Counted from the first letter of the stretch, positions 1 through 12,183 are shown. The stretch is DNA of 64,000 nt from Bathynomus jamesi (GCA_023014485.1 JAJOZX010001729.1:496001-560000), one strand, 5' to 3'. A program made the numbers and translations. Notes: a model not told the origin generated them from the letters alone.

Positions 1-1640
1 TTTTCTACCCTTCGGATATCAAAGTCTTTCTCTTCAGCCTCTTCAGTGATTCGATTAACGTTTCCGGTTAAATCGAGCGGCATTTGCGTCACGCATTCAA
101 ACGGCTAAATATATATTTTTTTTCAAATTATAATTATTAAAAAAAAAATATTTGGTAACGTTTACGACTAAAATAACAAATTACAGTAACTGTACTTAGA
201 AAATTTGATGAGACATCCTGATTAGTCATGTGGAAAGTATAAATAATGAAAACCTATATATTTCGAGGAAATAAATATATATATATAAAGAAAACCAACA
301 AACTATGTGTAATTCTCCGAAAACTGAAGTTGCGGAAATAAATTCTCCGAAGGTAAATTTTTTTATAAGCATCCATAAATTACTAAGTGAGTTTTTGAGG
401 TTTTGGGAATATTTTAATTTCGCAATTGTACTGAAGGCTAACGTGCTGTTATCATATACAATAACTTCAACAGTGGTTCATTCTCAACTTTAGAAATATT
501 AGTTTAAATAGTAGGATCGTCATTAATGTTGTTGTGGTTTCTTTGTTCACGAAAGTACCTGTTCAGAGAACGATTCAGGTTCTCAGAAAACTTTATTAAT
601 TAAGTTTTCAGCAGGGGGGGGGTTAGACATCGTGGCCACATTGACGCAACACTTCCTGTTAGATAGCCAGGTTAAGTGACGTTGGGACTGTTCAGCAGTT
701 GGATATGTGATCGTTCTCAGAGTAGCTGGTTCGAATCCCACAAAGTTGTAGGTTCCCTCCGCTACGTGACCTTTGCGGTTATGAAGGTTAAACAGCGTTT
801 TCAGGGATTCTCTTCAATAAATTTTTGTGGTTGGCAGTTACTTCAGACTGAAATAATGAATTTTACAGTCACCAAATGAATGCTCAAAAGATTATGTATT
901 ATCGCTTATTTTTTCTAACTCCAAAAAGTAGTTTATGAAAATTTATAATTTGCTTGAAATTTTAATTCCTGATAAGAATGTGGTTGTAGTAAATGGAGTA
1001 TATACTTTTTTTTTTACCTGACCATGGAAGTAAAAAAAAAAAAAAAAGACCGTAAACTCGTTAATTAAATGACTCTAAAACAGTTTTACAAATAATACCC
1101 AAACGGCAAACGGTATTGATTTTTATTACATTTTGACCCTTCATCTTTTTGGGTTTAATGTTATCACGGATTAAGGAAAAGGTATAAAGCAATTCTTATT
1201 GCAATCAGGAAGCTTTGTTTGCTTACATTTACTTGAAATATAGATAATACTTTAACATGGCTTTGTTAAACTGCACCTCTTGAAGAGGGATTGAATGCAA
1301 TAAAGTTACATTTCAAAAATACAGAAAACGCGCCTATTCTGACTCACACATTCCTAATTTTCAGTTCGTATTAAAAAACTTTTGCGCAGTTAAGCGATTC
1401 TCTTCTGTTATTCTTATGTAGGCCATGTAAGAGTAAGCTTCGGGCCTATGCAAAAAGTATGTGAAATGGATTTATTTCATGTGAATTTCATGTTTTCCTT
1501 CCAAGAACCCATTTAATTTTTTATACTTAAATTTCAAGTATTAAAATTGGCATTTAATGATCATTTTTACGATTTCACAGTAATAATATCCATTTGTTCT
1601 TCTTTATTTATTATGAGCATTTTGTACAACAAATGATGAA
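1..1640. other. AT-rich intergenic DNA without a recognised gene
   Basis: Short open frames here are low-complexity and match no family I know. Visible landmarks are a G run near 614-623, an A run near 1033-1048 and one tRNA-like SINE fragment annotated separately. Confidence 0.6.
657..845 (+). repeat. tRNA-derived SINE-like fragment
   Basis: A good pol III B box, GGTTCGAATCC, lies at 728-738 with a weak A-box-like segment upstream. The text after the B box (tgtaggttccctccg, then a gttaaac block) recurs in diverged form near 63090-63150 and 33711-33760. This points to one dispersed SINE family. No credible cloverleaf closes, so it is not a tRNA gene. Confidence 0.5.
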
Positions 1641-1814
1641 TGAGCAGTGAATTCATTAATTTTGTTCATTATTCTGTTTGGTTACTATTTATTAGATAAC
1701 CGCAAATATTCTCACTATATAATAATGGGGGACTTTAACGCGCGTGTGAACTCGGAATTATTTGTAGAATTGGGGAACATGCGCGAGTCGGCCAAATTAA
1801 GTATAAGTGATGTA

Positions 1815-2533
1815 CAGGGTGGGCCGTAAGTTTCCATACATATGAAAAATTAAACGTTTGTTTTTATGTTACTGATGAAGCAAATTTTTACGTCAATGGA
1901 GAGGTTAATCGGCAAAACATACGTTATTGGAGTAATGCTAACCCTAACTGGCTGAGTCCGACGAAGATGCAAGGTGCCGGTAAAGTGATGGTGTGGGCCG
2001 GGATATGGGGTGACAGAATTATTGGACCAATTTTTGTCAGTGGAAATCTTAATGCCGAAAGGTATCTTAACATGTTGCAAGAAGAGATTTTCCCATCCCT
2101 GCTAAACGAGGAAGGTAACTTCCCAGTTTACTTCCAGCAAGATGGAGCTCCACCTCATTATGGTCTTCACGTGCGTCGGTATTTGGATCAGCAGCAGTTT
2201 CCGGATGCTTGGATTGGTCGGCGTGGTCCTGTGGAGTGGCCTCCCAGATCCCCAGATCTCACCCCCCTTGATTTCTATCTTTGGGGGCACTTGAAGGCCA
2301 TGGTGTATCAGGAAAAGATACGAGACATAAATCATCTAAAGGAACGTATCACCAACGCCATTACAAGCATAACGTCAACTGTGCTAATGCGTGTTCATCA
2401 GCAGTGGGGAACACGTATTGAAATGTGTTTTCAAAACAATGGCAACCATGTAGAGCATATTATATAAATAAAAATGGTTGTCCATAAAAAAATGTTTATT
2501 TTTCCAATGTATGGAAACTTACGGCCCACCCTG
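1815..2533 (+). mobile_element. mariner-like element, internally deleted, in LINE copy 1
   Basis: Inverted termini read CAGGGTGGGCCGTAAGTTTC at both ends and continue to about 27 bp. They are flanked by TA at 1813-1814 and 2534-2535. The matching position in LINE copy 2 (39512-39513) has one TA and no insert, so the boundaries are proven by an empty paralogous site. At 719 bp it is about half the length of a full element; the missing part is the 5' DNA-binding region. Confidence 0.93.
1841..2467 (+). pseudogene. mariner transposase, catalytic part only (D-x42-D)
   Basis: The frame is open from the left terminus and encodes the catalytic domain of an IS630/Tc1/mariner transposase, which cuts and pastes DNA at TA sites. 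The first Asp is in VTDEANFYVNG (about 1868), the second in QQDGAPPHY, the third in TPLDFYLWG. I count 42 residues between the last two. The C-terminal tail ends at TAA 2465-2467. The N-terminal helix-turn-helix is absent and there is no natural start, so it cannot work alone. The closest relative in the window is the D-x41-D transposase at 12366-13407. Confidence 0.85.
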
Positions 2534-3244
2534 TAGATGTATTAGAGGTAACCAGTGGTAATTTTACATACGTTAGTGATATGAGTGGTACCACCAGGTG
2601 GATTGATCATTGTCTCGCTAGTAATAATAATCTAAAGGATCGAATTGTTAGAGTTCATATTATGCATAATTTCCTTCTATCTGATCAGAGACCATTAGAA
2701 CTATTAATTAATTTTACCAATTTATGCGCAACACGACGTAACAAGAACTCAATAGGTAAGAATAATCGCGTTGATTGGTCTAATGTTACTAATGCAACAG
2801 AGAATACAATACAAAGACAGAACAGGTCACCTCTAATAATTTAGAAATTTTGCATCTCGCATGTAGTAATCCTTGCTCAAATGATTCTCGCTGTAAACTC
2901 ATAGATAGGTATTATAGGAAGATAGTATCCTTGTTAAGAGAAGCAGGAAGCACCTGATTAAATCTTACAACTATCATACTAAGATTATTCCTGGATGGAA
3001 TGATTTTATTGCTCCTCTGAAGAGGGAATCGAAAGATGTCTACGATTTGTGGTGCTTTCATGGTAGACCCAGATTAGGACTAGTATACATGAATATGTGT
3101 AGAAGTAGGGGTCATTATAAGGCAGCCATAAGGCGAGGTAAACAGGAAGAAGACTATTCGAGTATGAAAAGCCTGTGAAGCTCGCATAAATAACGATAAT
3201 AACAAATTTTGGAAATTTGTTAAGAATCAAACGGGTGTCAAAAA

Positions 3245-4789
3245 TACCCTCCCTCCCGACAATCGATGGGGTGTCGGGGGAGGATGAAATTGCAAAGCTA
3301 TGGAAAAACCACTACTCAGACATGCTTTAACAGTGTGAATAGGGATAATCTTGAGATAGATTGCAGCGAAACGCCTGTGGGAGGGACAAGGGAAAATACT
3401 TTGATATCAGTTCCTGAAGTAAAGAGGTTAATTAAAGAGTTAGACTGGTTTTGTGTCAGGGGTAGATGACCTATCGAATGAGCACTTAAAATGTGCCAAT
3501 GACCTGGTATGTCTGCATATATCATTGCTTTTTTCAGCCATGCTTACTCATAGCTATATTCCTGGAGAGTTCATGAGGGTATATATCTTTCCCCTGGTCA
3601 AAAAGAAGTATGGAGACGGTCTGTCCAGCAATAATTACAGGCCTATTGCTCTCTCTTCCTGCTTCTCGAAACTACTAGAAAAACTCTTGTTACTTCGATT
3701 AAATGATTACCTATGAACATCATCTAATCAGTTTGGTTTTAAAAGGTCCCACTTAACTGACCTATGTATCTACTGTATGTAATAATATCTAAATACACTG
3801 ACAGTAATTCAAATATTTATAGCTGTTTCCTAGATATAAGTAAGGCATATGATAGAGTGAACCACAATATTTTATTTAAAAACTAGAAGACAGGAAGGTT
3901 CCCATGTACATATTAAATTTATTGAAATTTTGGTATTCCCACCAATCTTTTATCGTTAGGTTGGGCAATGTACTGTATTGTACTATCCGAATGTTTTGGC
4001 TCCTCTTGCGGGATGAGGCAAGGCTCTTTGCTCTCTCCTATGCTGTTTAATGTGTATATTGACGGATTAATTGCTTCACTTAACGAGGCAACAGTGGGAT
4101 GTTGTATAGATAACACAAGGATAAATAACTTATTTTATGCCGATGACATAGTGCTAATAAGTCCCTCTGTTAAAGGTCTGGATCAGCTACTGAAAGTCTG
4201 CGAAGTGTACTCGCAGAAACATGATATTCCTTTTAATGTTACAAAAACTAAGGTTATGCAATTCCATCCTAAAAGCTGCAATCAACCAGCTGATACTAGG
4301 TTTAAAATGAGAGGCGAAGTAATTGAGGAAGTAAAAGAGTTTAAGTATTTGGGTCAAACTATCACCAGCTCCTTGAGTGATGACTTAGATATAAGAAAAC
4401 AATCGCGAAGCCTTTGTGCTAAAGCGAATATGACTATAGGAACTTCCGGTTCTGTACAAGTGAAGCTAGACACACTCTTTCGTACTTTCTGTAGTAATAT
4501 ATACGGACAGCAACTCTGGGCGAATTATAAAAAAGGTTCTTGCAGAACCCTAAATTTGCTCTACAACAGGTCTTTTAGACTCCTACATAAATTACCCCCG
4601 AGATGCTCAGCTTCGCAAATGTTTTCTACCCACATTGTCCCAAGCTTCCCGGAGGTAACAAGACGTGCTCATTACAGTCTAATGCAAAGAATTAAAAAAT
4701 CAACCAACCCGATTATCCAAGCTATCCATGAATCCTGCCGTTTGTCTTCTAAGCTATGGAATTCATGGTACGAAAACGTCTCCCTGTAG
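3245..4789 (+). pseudogene. LINE copy 1 reverse transcriptase remnant
   Basis: This encodes the RT of the LINE. The segment at 3453-3716 holds the fingers region (NNYRPIALSSCFSKLLEKLL). After a closed stretch at 3717-3967, the frame at 3968-4789 holds GMRQGSLLSPMLFNVYIDGL and the catalytic box FYADDIVLI, then the thumb and a C-terminal region ending NSWYENVSL before TAG. The DD pair is intact, but several frameshifts and stops separate the two halves. Confidence 0.8.
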
Positions 4790-4925
4790 CTCCACTTAAC
4801 TTCCACATTACTGTATTATTTCTAATCATTTGTATATATTTCTATCCTTAGTATGTGAACTGTCATTGTATTATTAATACTCGTCATATGGACTATAGTC
4901 TGCCAATAAACCTTTTCATTTTTAT

Positions 4926-6806
4926 TTATATCGTAAACATATTTTTCCAATTGAAATAAGCGAGTTGTTTACAGCTCATCATTTTCCTGAGGAAGGGTCC
5001 CCGCGGCACTTTACGATGACGTTTCAAGTTGTACCTTTACGGACTGTATACATTTTAAATATACAAAATTTAATATTTTTTGAGGCTACATCAGACATTA
5101 CATCTAAATGGTAAAAATACTCTTTAATTTGGGTCACGCGCGGTATTTCTCAGAAGAGAAATTAAGGCATAAAGGCAAGCTATGAAAAACTAAATTCTAA
5201 ATGTTTATTTTGAAAAGTAATCTTATAAAGGTGACATCCAGGAATTAGGTTTAAAAATGTGGCACTCGTAACTCTATTTGGAAGAGATTTGAGCTTCACA
5301 TTTTGGTAAAAAAATACTTTTGTCTAGTACGACGTAATTGTATAATACGCCCAAGTCGGTGTTCACATTTAATACAAAGGCCCTTTTTTATTTATTTATT
5401 TATTTGTCAATGTTTATTTTAAATGATGTTATGGTCAATATCTGTGTGTCATACCAAAGCATGCTTGCAATTCCTATCCATGAAATTTCCTCTTGACGTC
5501 ATGATCGTAAAACTTGGTAAACTGGGGTTTTTTAATTCTTTCACTTTAGTTTCACGAAATGTACCAAAGTTTCCTCCTCCATTTTTTCCTTTCTTTATTC
5601 TAAATTCATTGAATGATAAATATTTTCACTTCCAAGAATATAATTCATAAAACGCGTTTACTTATACGCAAATAAATATTTCATTTAGTGTTATTTAAGT
5701 ATTTTGACATATGAAAGCCACTGACGTAATGTAAAAAAAAAAACCTTGCTTTAGGAATTTCTTATTCAGTGCCTTCAAGGTCAAGCTAGTAGTCGTTGTA
5801 AAATAAGCTTTTTGCTGTACGTCACTATGTGGTAAATAGTAATAATAATACAAGTCGCAAAAAAATATTACCTTAAAGTTAACCTATTTTGCTCTATTAT
5901 CACCGGTATCAAACTTTTAATCCATTTGAATAGTACTTGTCATGAACATATTCCAACTTATCATTGAGAAAAACAAGTTTACTTTCAACAAACTGAGAAA
6001 TATTTAGTGCTCTCTGATTGGTGGAGAGAACATCTTACTTTATCGATTGGCCAATCACAGCCAGTGTTAAGATGGGCGTGTGTGGAAATGTATCTCCTAC
6101 TCCCACCTCTTTATTCCATTCTTTACTTCATGGCGAAGCGGGAGGTCGAGGTTGTAGAAGAAGGTTACGCGACGCACAGCAGTGTTTATAACCTTGAATG
6201 TTATGTAGACAGTTTTATGTAATAACCATCTTTGCATTTATTCATTTTTAAATCCGAGATTATCATCATACTTGAGAATTAAAAACAAATACAGTAATTA
6301 ACTTTATATAATGTTTTTCTCTATGTAGATGCATAAATTTTGTCTTGAATTTAATCTGTTAACAGTGTGATTTAATATATATATATATGTCCAATTTGCC
6401 CCTACATTTTCATTGATGGTCATTGAAATGCTTTTTATTTTTTCACATTTTTAATCACTTACGTTTGGGTTATGGTTGGGGGAAATTCCATTAACCTTTT
6501 AATGTCGCAGCAAGGTGTTACATACCTTGACAGTTCAAGTTGAGTTGTATGAAAAATATACCATTAACTTGGTACGTAGATCAACGTCGAGGGACGGTCC
6601 CTACGTCCTCCGCGTTAGGATTTTAATTAAAAAACTCTGTCACATTGCTACTACTACTTGCTATTTCAGGTTGTTACACACCGAATTTTTGCTTTAGAGT
6701 GTAAGGTTAGCCTAACCTCAGGAGACTCAAACACAAAAAACATCTACAGGAAAGTAGTAGCGGCTTTGAGAGTAGGCGTTAAGTTGTATACAAGATCGCA
6801 CCGAAT

Positions 6807-6809
<3 letters not shown>
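4926..6809. other. AT-rich DNA, no gene recognised
   Basis: No open frame resembles a known family. Paired CCAAT-type boxes occur at 6016-6058 (gattggtgg, cgattggccaatcacag), a pattern also seen inside the MITE at 27235-27949. I do not claim a promoter. Confidence 0.5.

Positions 6810-6842
<33 letters not shown>
6810..6842. repeat. (TA)n microsatellite
   Basis: Perfect TA dinucleotide run of about 16 units. It creates spurious YIYIYI-type reading frames on both strands. Confidence 0.95.
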
Positions 6843-6847
<5 letters not shown>

Positions 6848-7179
6848 GGGAATGATAGAGAGACTCGCGGTATAATTTAAAGTATATAAACTTAGGAAAA
6901 ACACCACCAGCACGACAGATCTCCAAAAACTCTCCATCCTTTTTTATCTTTGCAAGTCGCACGGAGTCTTTTGTATATTTGCGAAAAGTACACAACTTCT
7001 TGTCCATAATGATTACGTACATATTGGTGAAGGCCGCTTCTGGCAAGCTTCAATTTCAATTTAAGCAGAAAGCAACAGACAAGAAGGAAAGAAACATCCA
7101 TCAAGTTGGAAAGGGACTATATTTTGTATATTGCAACGTTTCAAGCACAAACTATGCTCATCCTCAGGCAAAAATTCTA

Positions 7180-7520
7180 AAAAGTTAAAAACATAATATT
7201 AAAAACCATAATGACATTAACAAAATAAAATAGGGAAAAAATCCACAAGCATTAAAAACAAAGTCACACTAAAAAAATTCTAGAAAGTTACAATTAAAAA
7301 CCATAATGACTATTATGAAACAAAAGCGAACAATTAACAAGCTTTAAAACAATAAAAGTGACACTAAAAACGAACAATGAATAACAGCTATAAAATACAA
7401 AATGTAAAACTCAAAAAACTAAAAATTCACAGGCTATCTTTCAAAACACTAAAAAATTAAAAACCCACACTAAAAGGAACACACCTTAAGTCTAAACAGC
7501 ACAGATTCCGAGGCAAAACT
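7180..7520 (-). repeat. A-rich imperfect tandem repeat, probable 3' tail of Penelope-like element
   Basis: Two diverged units of roughly 100 bp can be aligned. Each begins near attaaaaaccataatgac (about 7197 and 7292) and includes an acaagc..tt(a)aaaac and a gtcacactaaaaa-like block. The tract lies directly downstream of the minus-strand Penelope coding region, so it is probably its 3' untranslated region, read here as T-rich RNA. Confidence 0.45.
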
Positions 7521-7567
7521 AAAAAAACAGAAGCATCTAAAACCAAGTAAAGGTTGGTTGTTCAAGA

Positions 7568-9338
7568 TGTTCAGTTTAGACGGAGGGGAACGGATGAAAT
7601 ATCAGAGTTAAGCGAAGGGGAGAGTTTTTTAATATATAGGGATTCTAAAAGTCTTAACGTTTGCTCACACGGAGCGGAATCTAAAATGTTAAAATTAGCT
7701 AAAGTTATATCGACTTTGCATAGAACAACATGGCTGCGTATAGCTGAAGCTTCTTTAGTTTTCAAAGGTTTGTCAGTTCTATGGCTTATGCCCATATGGG
7801 CACAGAAACGCGACTCGAGGCTCCGCACAGTGCTACCAATATAGCTCCGATCACATCAGGGACACTTGAATTCATAAACGACAGCACTGCGCAGAGCATC
7901 CGATACACGGTCTTTAACATTAAAATATGAGCCAATAGAACGACGGTTGACAAATACTAGTTTAAAATCTATTTGACAATAAAATTTACTAAGAAGTGGC
8001 AGAAGGTTATTACGGCAATAGGAATTCAGATATCCCATTTCTGGGAGGACTAGATAATATACATTTTTAGGCACGTTAAAATTATACTTTTTAGGTTTGT
8101 AAATGTTAGCTAGAAATCTATTGATAGCGTTTTCTACAATCTGCAAAGGATAGCCATTATTCACAAAATATTTTCTTAAAAAAACAAATTCATTATGCAG
8201 ACATTGATAGTTGGAACATAAATTATACGCTCGGTTAAGTAGGGTGTTTACAGATGCCAGCTTATATTTAAAATCACAATAACTTAAAAAATTAAGACCA
8301 AGACCAGTGAACGTCTTCTTACGAAAAACTGAAGTAATAATAGAATCACTCTCTCTGCTAATCAGTAAATCCAAGAAAGGCAGCTTGGAGTCAGATTCTT
8401 CCTCCAGAGTAAACTTTGTTTGGATGCAAGTTATTTAAAAATGTAAAAAATTGATGAGCACTGCTAGCATCAGTAAACACTGCAAAAATATCGTCAACAT
8501 ATCGTCTATAAAAAATAGGCCTTATAGGGGTAGGAGGCTGGGTAAACATTTTAGTTTCTAAATAGGTCATGAAACAATCTGCAGCCAAAGGGCCGATCGG
8601 AGATCCCATGCCCACGCCATCAATCTGCTGGTATATATCTCCATTAAATATAAAAGTACTACCTTTAAGAGTTTGCTCTAACATAGAATTAATGTCTTTT
8701 TTATCAAAACTTTGAAATTTGGGGGAATTACTAAAAACCTTGTCAAGGATAATTTTACGAGTTTCGTCCACAGGGATATTGGTAAACAGGGAACTAACGT
8801 CAAAACTTACCAAGTAATGGTTTGAGTTAAATTTCTTATTAAGAAGTTCCCTTTGAAAAGACGCGGAATCGGAAATAGTATACTCATTTTTGGAGAAAGG
8901 GGAAAGCAAACTAACCAAAAATTTGGCAAGATTATACGAGGGCAAGCTATATGAAGCCAGAATAGGCCTCAAAGGAATCCCGGGTTTGTGTATCTTAGGG
9001 AGACAATATAGTCGTCCCAGATCACATCCCATTGCAAAAAGTTTTTTATAAGTTAATAAATCTATTGCTTTTTTAGTTTTCAAAGATGACAGTAACCTAT
9101 TGATTTTATCCTCAAGCCATAAGATTACAATTTTTGCACGATCCTTAATTAGTTTAAATTTCGAACCATCTTTTAACAATTCTAAGGTTTTATTAACATA
9201 ATCCGCACGATTAAGAATTACAACACCCCTACCCTTATCTGGCCTAGTAACTAAAATGTTGGGGTTACGGGACAGATCGCGAAGAACACAAACATCAGAT
9301 TTCCGAAATATAATAGAATTATGGCTTGTTCCATGCAC
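7568..9338 (-). pseudogene. Penelope RT/GIY-YIG polyprotein, one frameshift and one stop
   Basis: RT motifs in order: TRPDKGRGVVILN, LYCLPKIHKPGIPLRPI, SFDVSSLFTNIPVDE, GVGMGSPIGPLAAD and the catalytic RRYVDDIFAVF. A 1-bp frameshift near 8414 splits HPNK from FTLEEESDSKLPFLDLL. Downstream, the GIY-YIG nuclease reads VVYEFKCP, a TGA at 7856-7858, then CDRSYIGSTVRSLESRF. The stop sits where an Arg codon (CGA) would suit the CPxC motif. The N-terminus seems truncated: about 150-200 residues usual before the TRPDKG motif are missing. Family assignment is firm; activity is excluded by the lesions. Confidence 0.88.
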
Positions 9339-9408
9339 GGTCTGTGTTTAACATATAAGTTTCTCAGGGGACCATTCTGAGTTTGTGTATATTAAACGGA
9401 CGTGTTAC
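7568..9408 (-). mobile_element. Penelope-like element (RT plus GIY-YIG)
   Basis: The minus strand encodes a Penelope-type reverse transcriptase followed by a GIY-YIG endonuclease, which defines canonical EN+ Penelope-like elements. These elements insert by target-primed reverse transcription. Upstream of the truncated ORF lies a segment that begins and ends with the same ~30-bp sequence (about 9329-9357 and 12162-12190), interrupted by the hAT at 9409-11782. That arrangement fits the pseudo-LTR/partial-tandem structure typical of the group. Confidence 0.85.
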
Positions 9409-9717
9409 CAGGGCTGTGGAGTCGGAGTCGGAAGCAATTTTGGTGGTGCTGGAGTCGGAGTCGGTAAAAATGTACCGACTCCGACTCCGACCTCAATATA
9501 AATTTTAATAAAATATGTTTTTGTGTGTGATATCACTGGCAGCTATGGTGGTTAAACCACTTAAATAATAAACACAATGTTTTCCATTTCAGACACTAAT
9601 GCCATTAATTCATTTTTTCTTTTCAGATAATATTTTTTATTTTTAATGCTTATTTAATTTAGAGTTCTTTCTAAATTTCATAAGTTTTTAACTTTCAAGT
9701 CTAAAACCCCTTTCACA

Positions 9718-9933
9718 ATGGCAAAGACACTTCCAACAAAGTCTGCAGTTTTTTAATATTTTACAATAACCACAGATGGGAAACATTTCGTGTGTCAGTG
9801 TGTGATAGAAGATGATGATGATGAAAAATTATGTGAAGCAAAAATCAGTGGTTTTACTGGCTCTGATAAAAATGCACCAACCAGAGCATCAAATTTGAAA
9901 AGACATTTGCAGTGTTTCCATCCCAAAATTTGA
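9718..9933 (+). pseudogene. BED-type zinc finger fragment of hAT A transposase
   Basis: The frame starts MAKTLPTKSAVF, has TAA at 9754-9756, then continues YFTITTDGKHFVCQCV and RASNLKRHLQCFHPKI before TGA 9931-9933. The C-x-C and H-x4-H spacing matches the DNA-binding BED finger found at the N-terminus of many hAT transposases. The rest of the transposase is gone. Confidence 0.65.
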
Positions 9934-10071
9934 GAAGTTGTCATTGGAAAGATAGTAATAAAAACCTTCCAACTACTTCAAAGTTAACAAAAGATCAGAA
10001 ATCTACTGACGACAAGCACCACTTACAAGATTCTTTACTACAGACAAAGTTACCGTAACAATGACCACAGA

Positions 10072-11418
10072 CAGTGGCGGTTCCTCATATGGGCAATATG
10101 GGCAGCCGCACAGGGCGGCATTTGTGGAGGGGCGGCATGAGCGCCTGCAAAAAAAATAAAAAATAAGAATAAATAAATAAAGAAATAAATAAAAATAAAA
10201 AATAAAATAAAATAAATAATAAAAGATCAATAAATATATTTTTATTAATAAAAAACCATCTATTGCATTTTCCATAAACCTTCCCATAAAAGACCTAAAC
10301 AATGCAAAATGCTTCCAGATTAATATTATTGGGAATAAAGGCCCATACTTTAACATATGTAATGTTATTTTTCTGGGTTTGGTTAAATAGTGAAATGTAT
10401 ATTATGAAGCATCTGATGAGCCCTTGATTGATGCTTTGAAGAAGCTGGAGGTGACATTTTTCAATGCAGTGGTTGATGCTGCAACATCAGCCATTCAGGA
10501 AAGATTTTCCACGTTGGAAATTGTGGGAGAGAAGTTTGGAGGGCTGACACATTTCCAAAATCTCACATTTGAGGAGCTGACAGAACAATGTGTGAACCTT
10601 AGTACTACACTACACTTTAAGGGACAATCTGACTTGGATGGCAGAGAGCTTGCACAGGAGCTGAAGAACTTGCCTGACTTGCCATCAAAGACCATATCCT
10701 TGCTTGAACTGCTGACATTTATCCATGAAAGGGAGCTCTCTGAAATATATCCAAATTTTTGGACTGCTCTCAGAATTGGTCTTACTCTTCCAGTCACTGT
10801 TGCTGAAGCAGAGAGGAGCTTTTCAAAGCTGAAGCTCATCAAATCCTACCTGAGGTCAACTATGTCACAGGAACGCCTTACCGGTCTGGCCATCATCAGT
10901 ATAAATCATACAATTGCTGAGCAGATTTCATATGATGATTTAATTCATGACTTTGCATCAAGGAAGGTAAGAAGAGTCAGGCTTTAGATGGCAGTTGTGC
11001 TGTGGTGCAATTTATTTTGTTTCTTGTTCAAAGTGTAGCATAATAATTACCCTCTCTTAAGTGTCTTATTCTATTTATGTGATAGAGCATTTGTACAATT
11101 TAGAAATTTGATTCTCTAGTTTATTTATGGCAGTTGTGCAATTTAATTTGTATTTTTCCTGTTCATAGTATCATAATTACATTCTCTTAAGTGAGTTATT
11201 CTATTTACGTGATGAAGGATTTGTAAAATTCAGAAATTTGAGTCTTTGTTTTGGTTCTGAAGTTCCAACAATTAGTCCAATAAAAAGTTATTTTGTGAAA
11301 GAGTTATGTCTGTGCTTTATTTTGGGGGGATTCGAATGTGTGTGTGTTGGCGAACAGGGGGGGGGGGCGCTGAAGGTGAGGTTCGCCCAGGGCGTCATGT
11401 AAGCTAGGACCGCCACTG
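10072..11418 (+). mobile_element. hAT element B nested in hAT A
   Basis: Inverted termini begin CAGTGGCGGT at both ends (the left continues tcct, the right cct). The 8-bp duplication ACCACAGA is exact at 10064-10071 and 11419-11426. The 1347-bp element keeps only the C-terminal coding end of a ZMYM1-type hAT transposase. It also has a poly-G run near 11357 and an A/T-rich 5' part with (AAAT)n-like stretches. Confidence 0.93.
10394..10987 (+). pseudogene. hAT transposase C-terminal dimerisation domain (element B)
   Basis: The open frame reads YYEASDEPLIDALKKLEV..., aligning well with the C-terminal third of the hAT G transposase (23500-25002: FAYEVPDEPFTEALKRLEV). It ends with the hAT dimerisation domain, motif LPVTVAEAERSFSKLKLIKS followed by YLRSTMSQERL. 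There is no upstream catalytic domain and no natural start, so this is a deletion remnant. Codon usage and frame are still clean over 190 codons, which suggests a fairly young deletion. Confidence 0.85.
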
Positions 11419-11473
11419 ACCACAGATGATGATGCTTCACGTGGTGGTGATGAAATGCCTCTTGTGTAATTAT

Positions 11474-11674
11474 CAGAGCTGGGCATTTGCGGCATATTTT
11501 GCGGTACTGCGGTACTACCAAACTACCAAACCGGCACCAAACCGGTACGCGGAAATTTGAATGCGGTAGCGGTACTGCGGTACTTTCAGCGATCCTTTGC
11601 GGTACTGCGTTATGCGGTTCCGGTTTGCGGTAGTACCGCAGTACCGCAAAATATGCCGCAAATGCCCAGCTCTG
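11474..11674. mobile_element. hAT-type MITE nested in hAT A
   Basis: Long inverted repeats begin CAGAGCTGGGCATTTGCGGC and extend about 45 bp with internal gcggtactgcggtac repeats. The 8-bp duplication GTAATTAT is exact at 11466-11473 and 11675-11682. It has no coding capacity. It lies in hAT A just outside hAT B. Confidence 0.93.
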
Positions 11675-11782
11675 GTAATTATCATCATAGCAGATTTAGA
11701 ATTAATATACCTTCGGAGTCGGATAGACAAAAAAAATTGAGGAGTCGGAGTCGGTTTTTTATGTGCCGACTCCACAGCCCTG

Positions 11783-12183
11783 CGTGTTACGTGCCTTGAA
11801 AAGTGGACGCTCAATGTCCCGGTTGAGGTTTAAGTTTTGTTTTTTTGGCTAAAAATACAATAGTTACCCCTTTTTCTTTGATTTATTCAATCCGACGTGA
11901 ATGCAACGAGTCTTTTACTTATATAAAGGTTCTGAATGTAGTGGGACTAGGCTTGCTTTAAACCCTAGATCCATGCCCCAAAGCTGGATCCTGTCTGCTT
12001 TGCAGATAGCTGGTGAGGGAAGCTATATTTATGGGACCTCTTTGCGAGAGACCCGTTGCCCACGTCGGGCTAGCATCATGAAAAAGAAAAACTATGGTAT
12101 TTGTCATTTACCATTACTTATTCGGACTATAGTGGATTTAATTTTCCCAGAAGAGTTCCTTGTTCCATGCACGGTCTGTGTTT

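Larger units (their letters stand above)
1693..2844 (+). pseudogene. LINE copy 1 endonuclease remnant, split by mariner
   Basis: This is the C-terminal part of an apurinic-type endonuclease, which in LINEs nicks the target DNA to prime reverse transcription. The left piece carries IIMGDFNARVNSE. The right piece, from 2536, carries WIDHCLASNNN and ends near a degenerate SDQRPLE where copy 2 has SDHRSLE, so the catalytic His of that motif is Gln here. The frame is cut by the inserted element between TA 1813-1814 and 2534-2535. The linker to the RT (2845-3240) is closed in all frames. Non-functional. Confidence 0.75.
1693..4925 (+). mobile_element. APE-type LINE, copy 1 (CR1/L2-like), 5'-truncated
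   Basis: The segment aligns block by block with LINE copy 2 at 38018-40493, starting inside the endonuclease (GDFNAR motif) and running past where copy 2 stops, through the reverse transcriptase. The 3' end is placed near an AATAAA at about 4910 and a T-rich tail. It lacks ORF1 and the start of the endonuclease. A mariner derivative at 1815-2533 interrupts it. The clade is inferred from motif style and from the ORF1 of copy 2; a phylogeny could move it. Confidence 0.8.
9409..11782. mobile_element. hAT element A, host of two nested elements
   Basis: Termini are CAGGGCTGTGGAGTCGG inverted, with repeated gagtcggagtcgg motifs just inside both ends, like hAT subterminal transposase sites. The 8-bp duplication CGTGTTAC is exact (9401-9408 and 11783-11790), so the boundaries are secure. 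It sits inside the Penelope pseudo-LTR. After removal of the nested elements little remains: a BED-finger fragment at 9718-9933 and noncoding DNA. Confidence 0.93.

Noticed and set aside
6007..6222. Promoter and small gene with CCAAT boxes
   Set aside because: Two CCAAT-like motifs alone do not support a promoter, and the frame matches nothing known.
6744..7046. Coding frames with YIYIYI, VCVCVC or RERERE runs (also 12101, 13735, 18762, 30123, 59057)
   Set aside because: They are translations of (TA)n, (CA)n or (TC)n microsatellites.
10400..10430. Hammerhead ribozyme core (ctgatgag) in hAT B
   Set aside because: No GAAA and no flanking stems; the sequence is coding DNA of the transposase.
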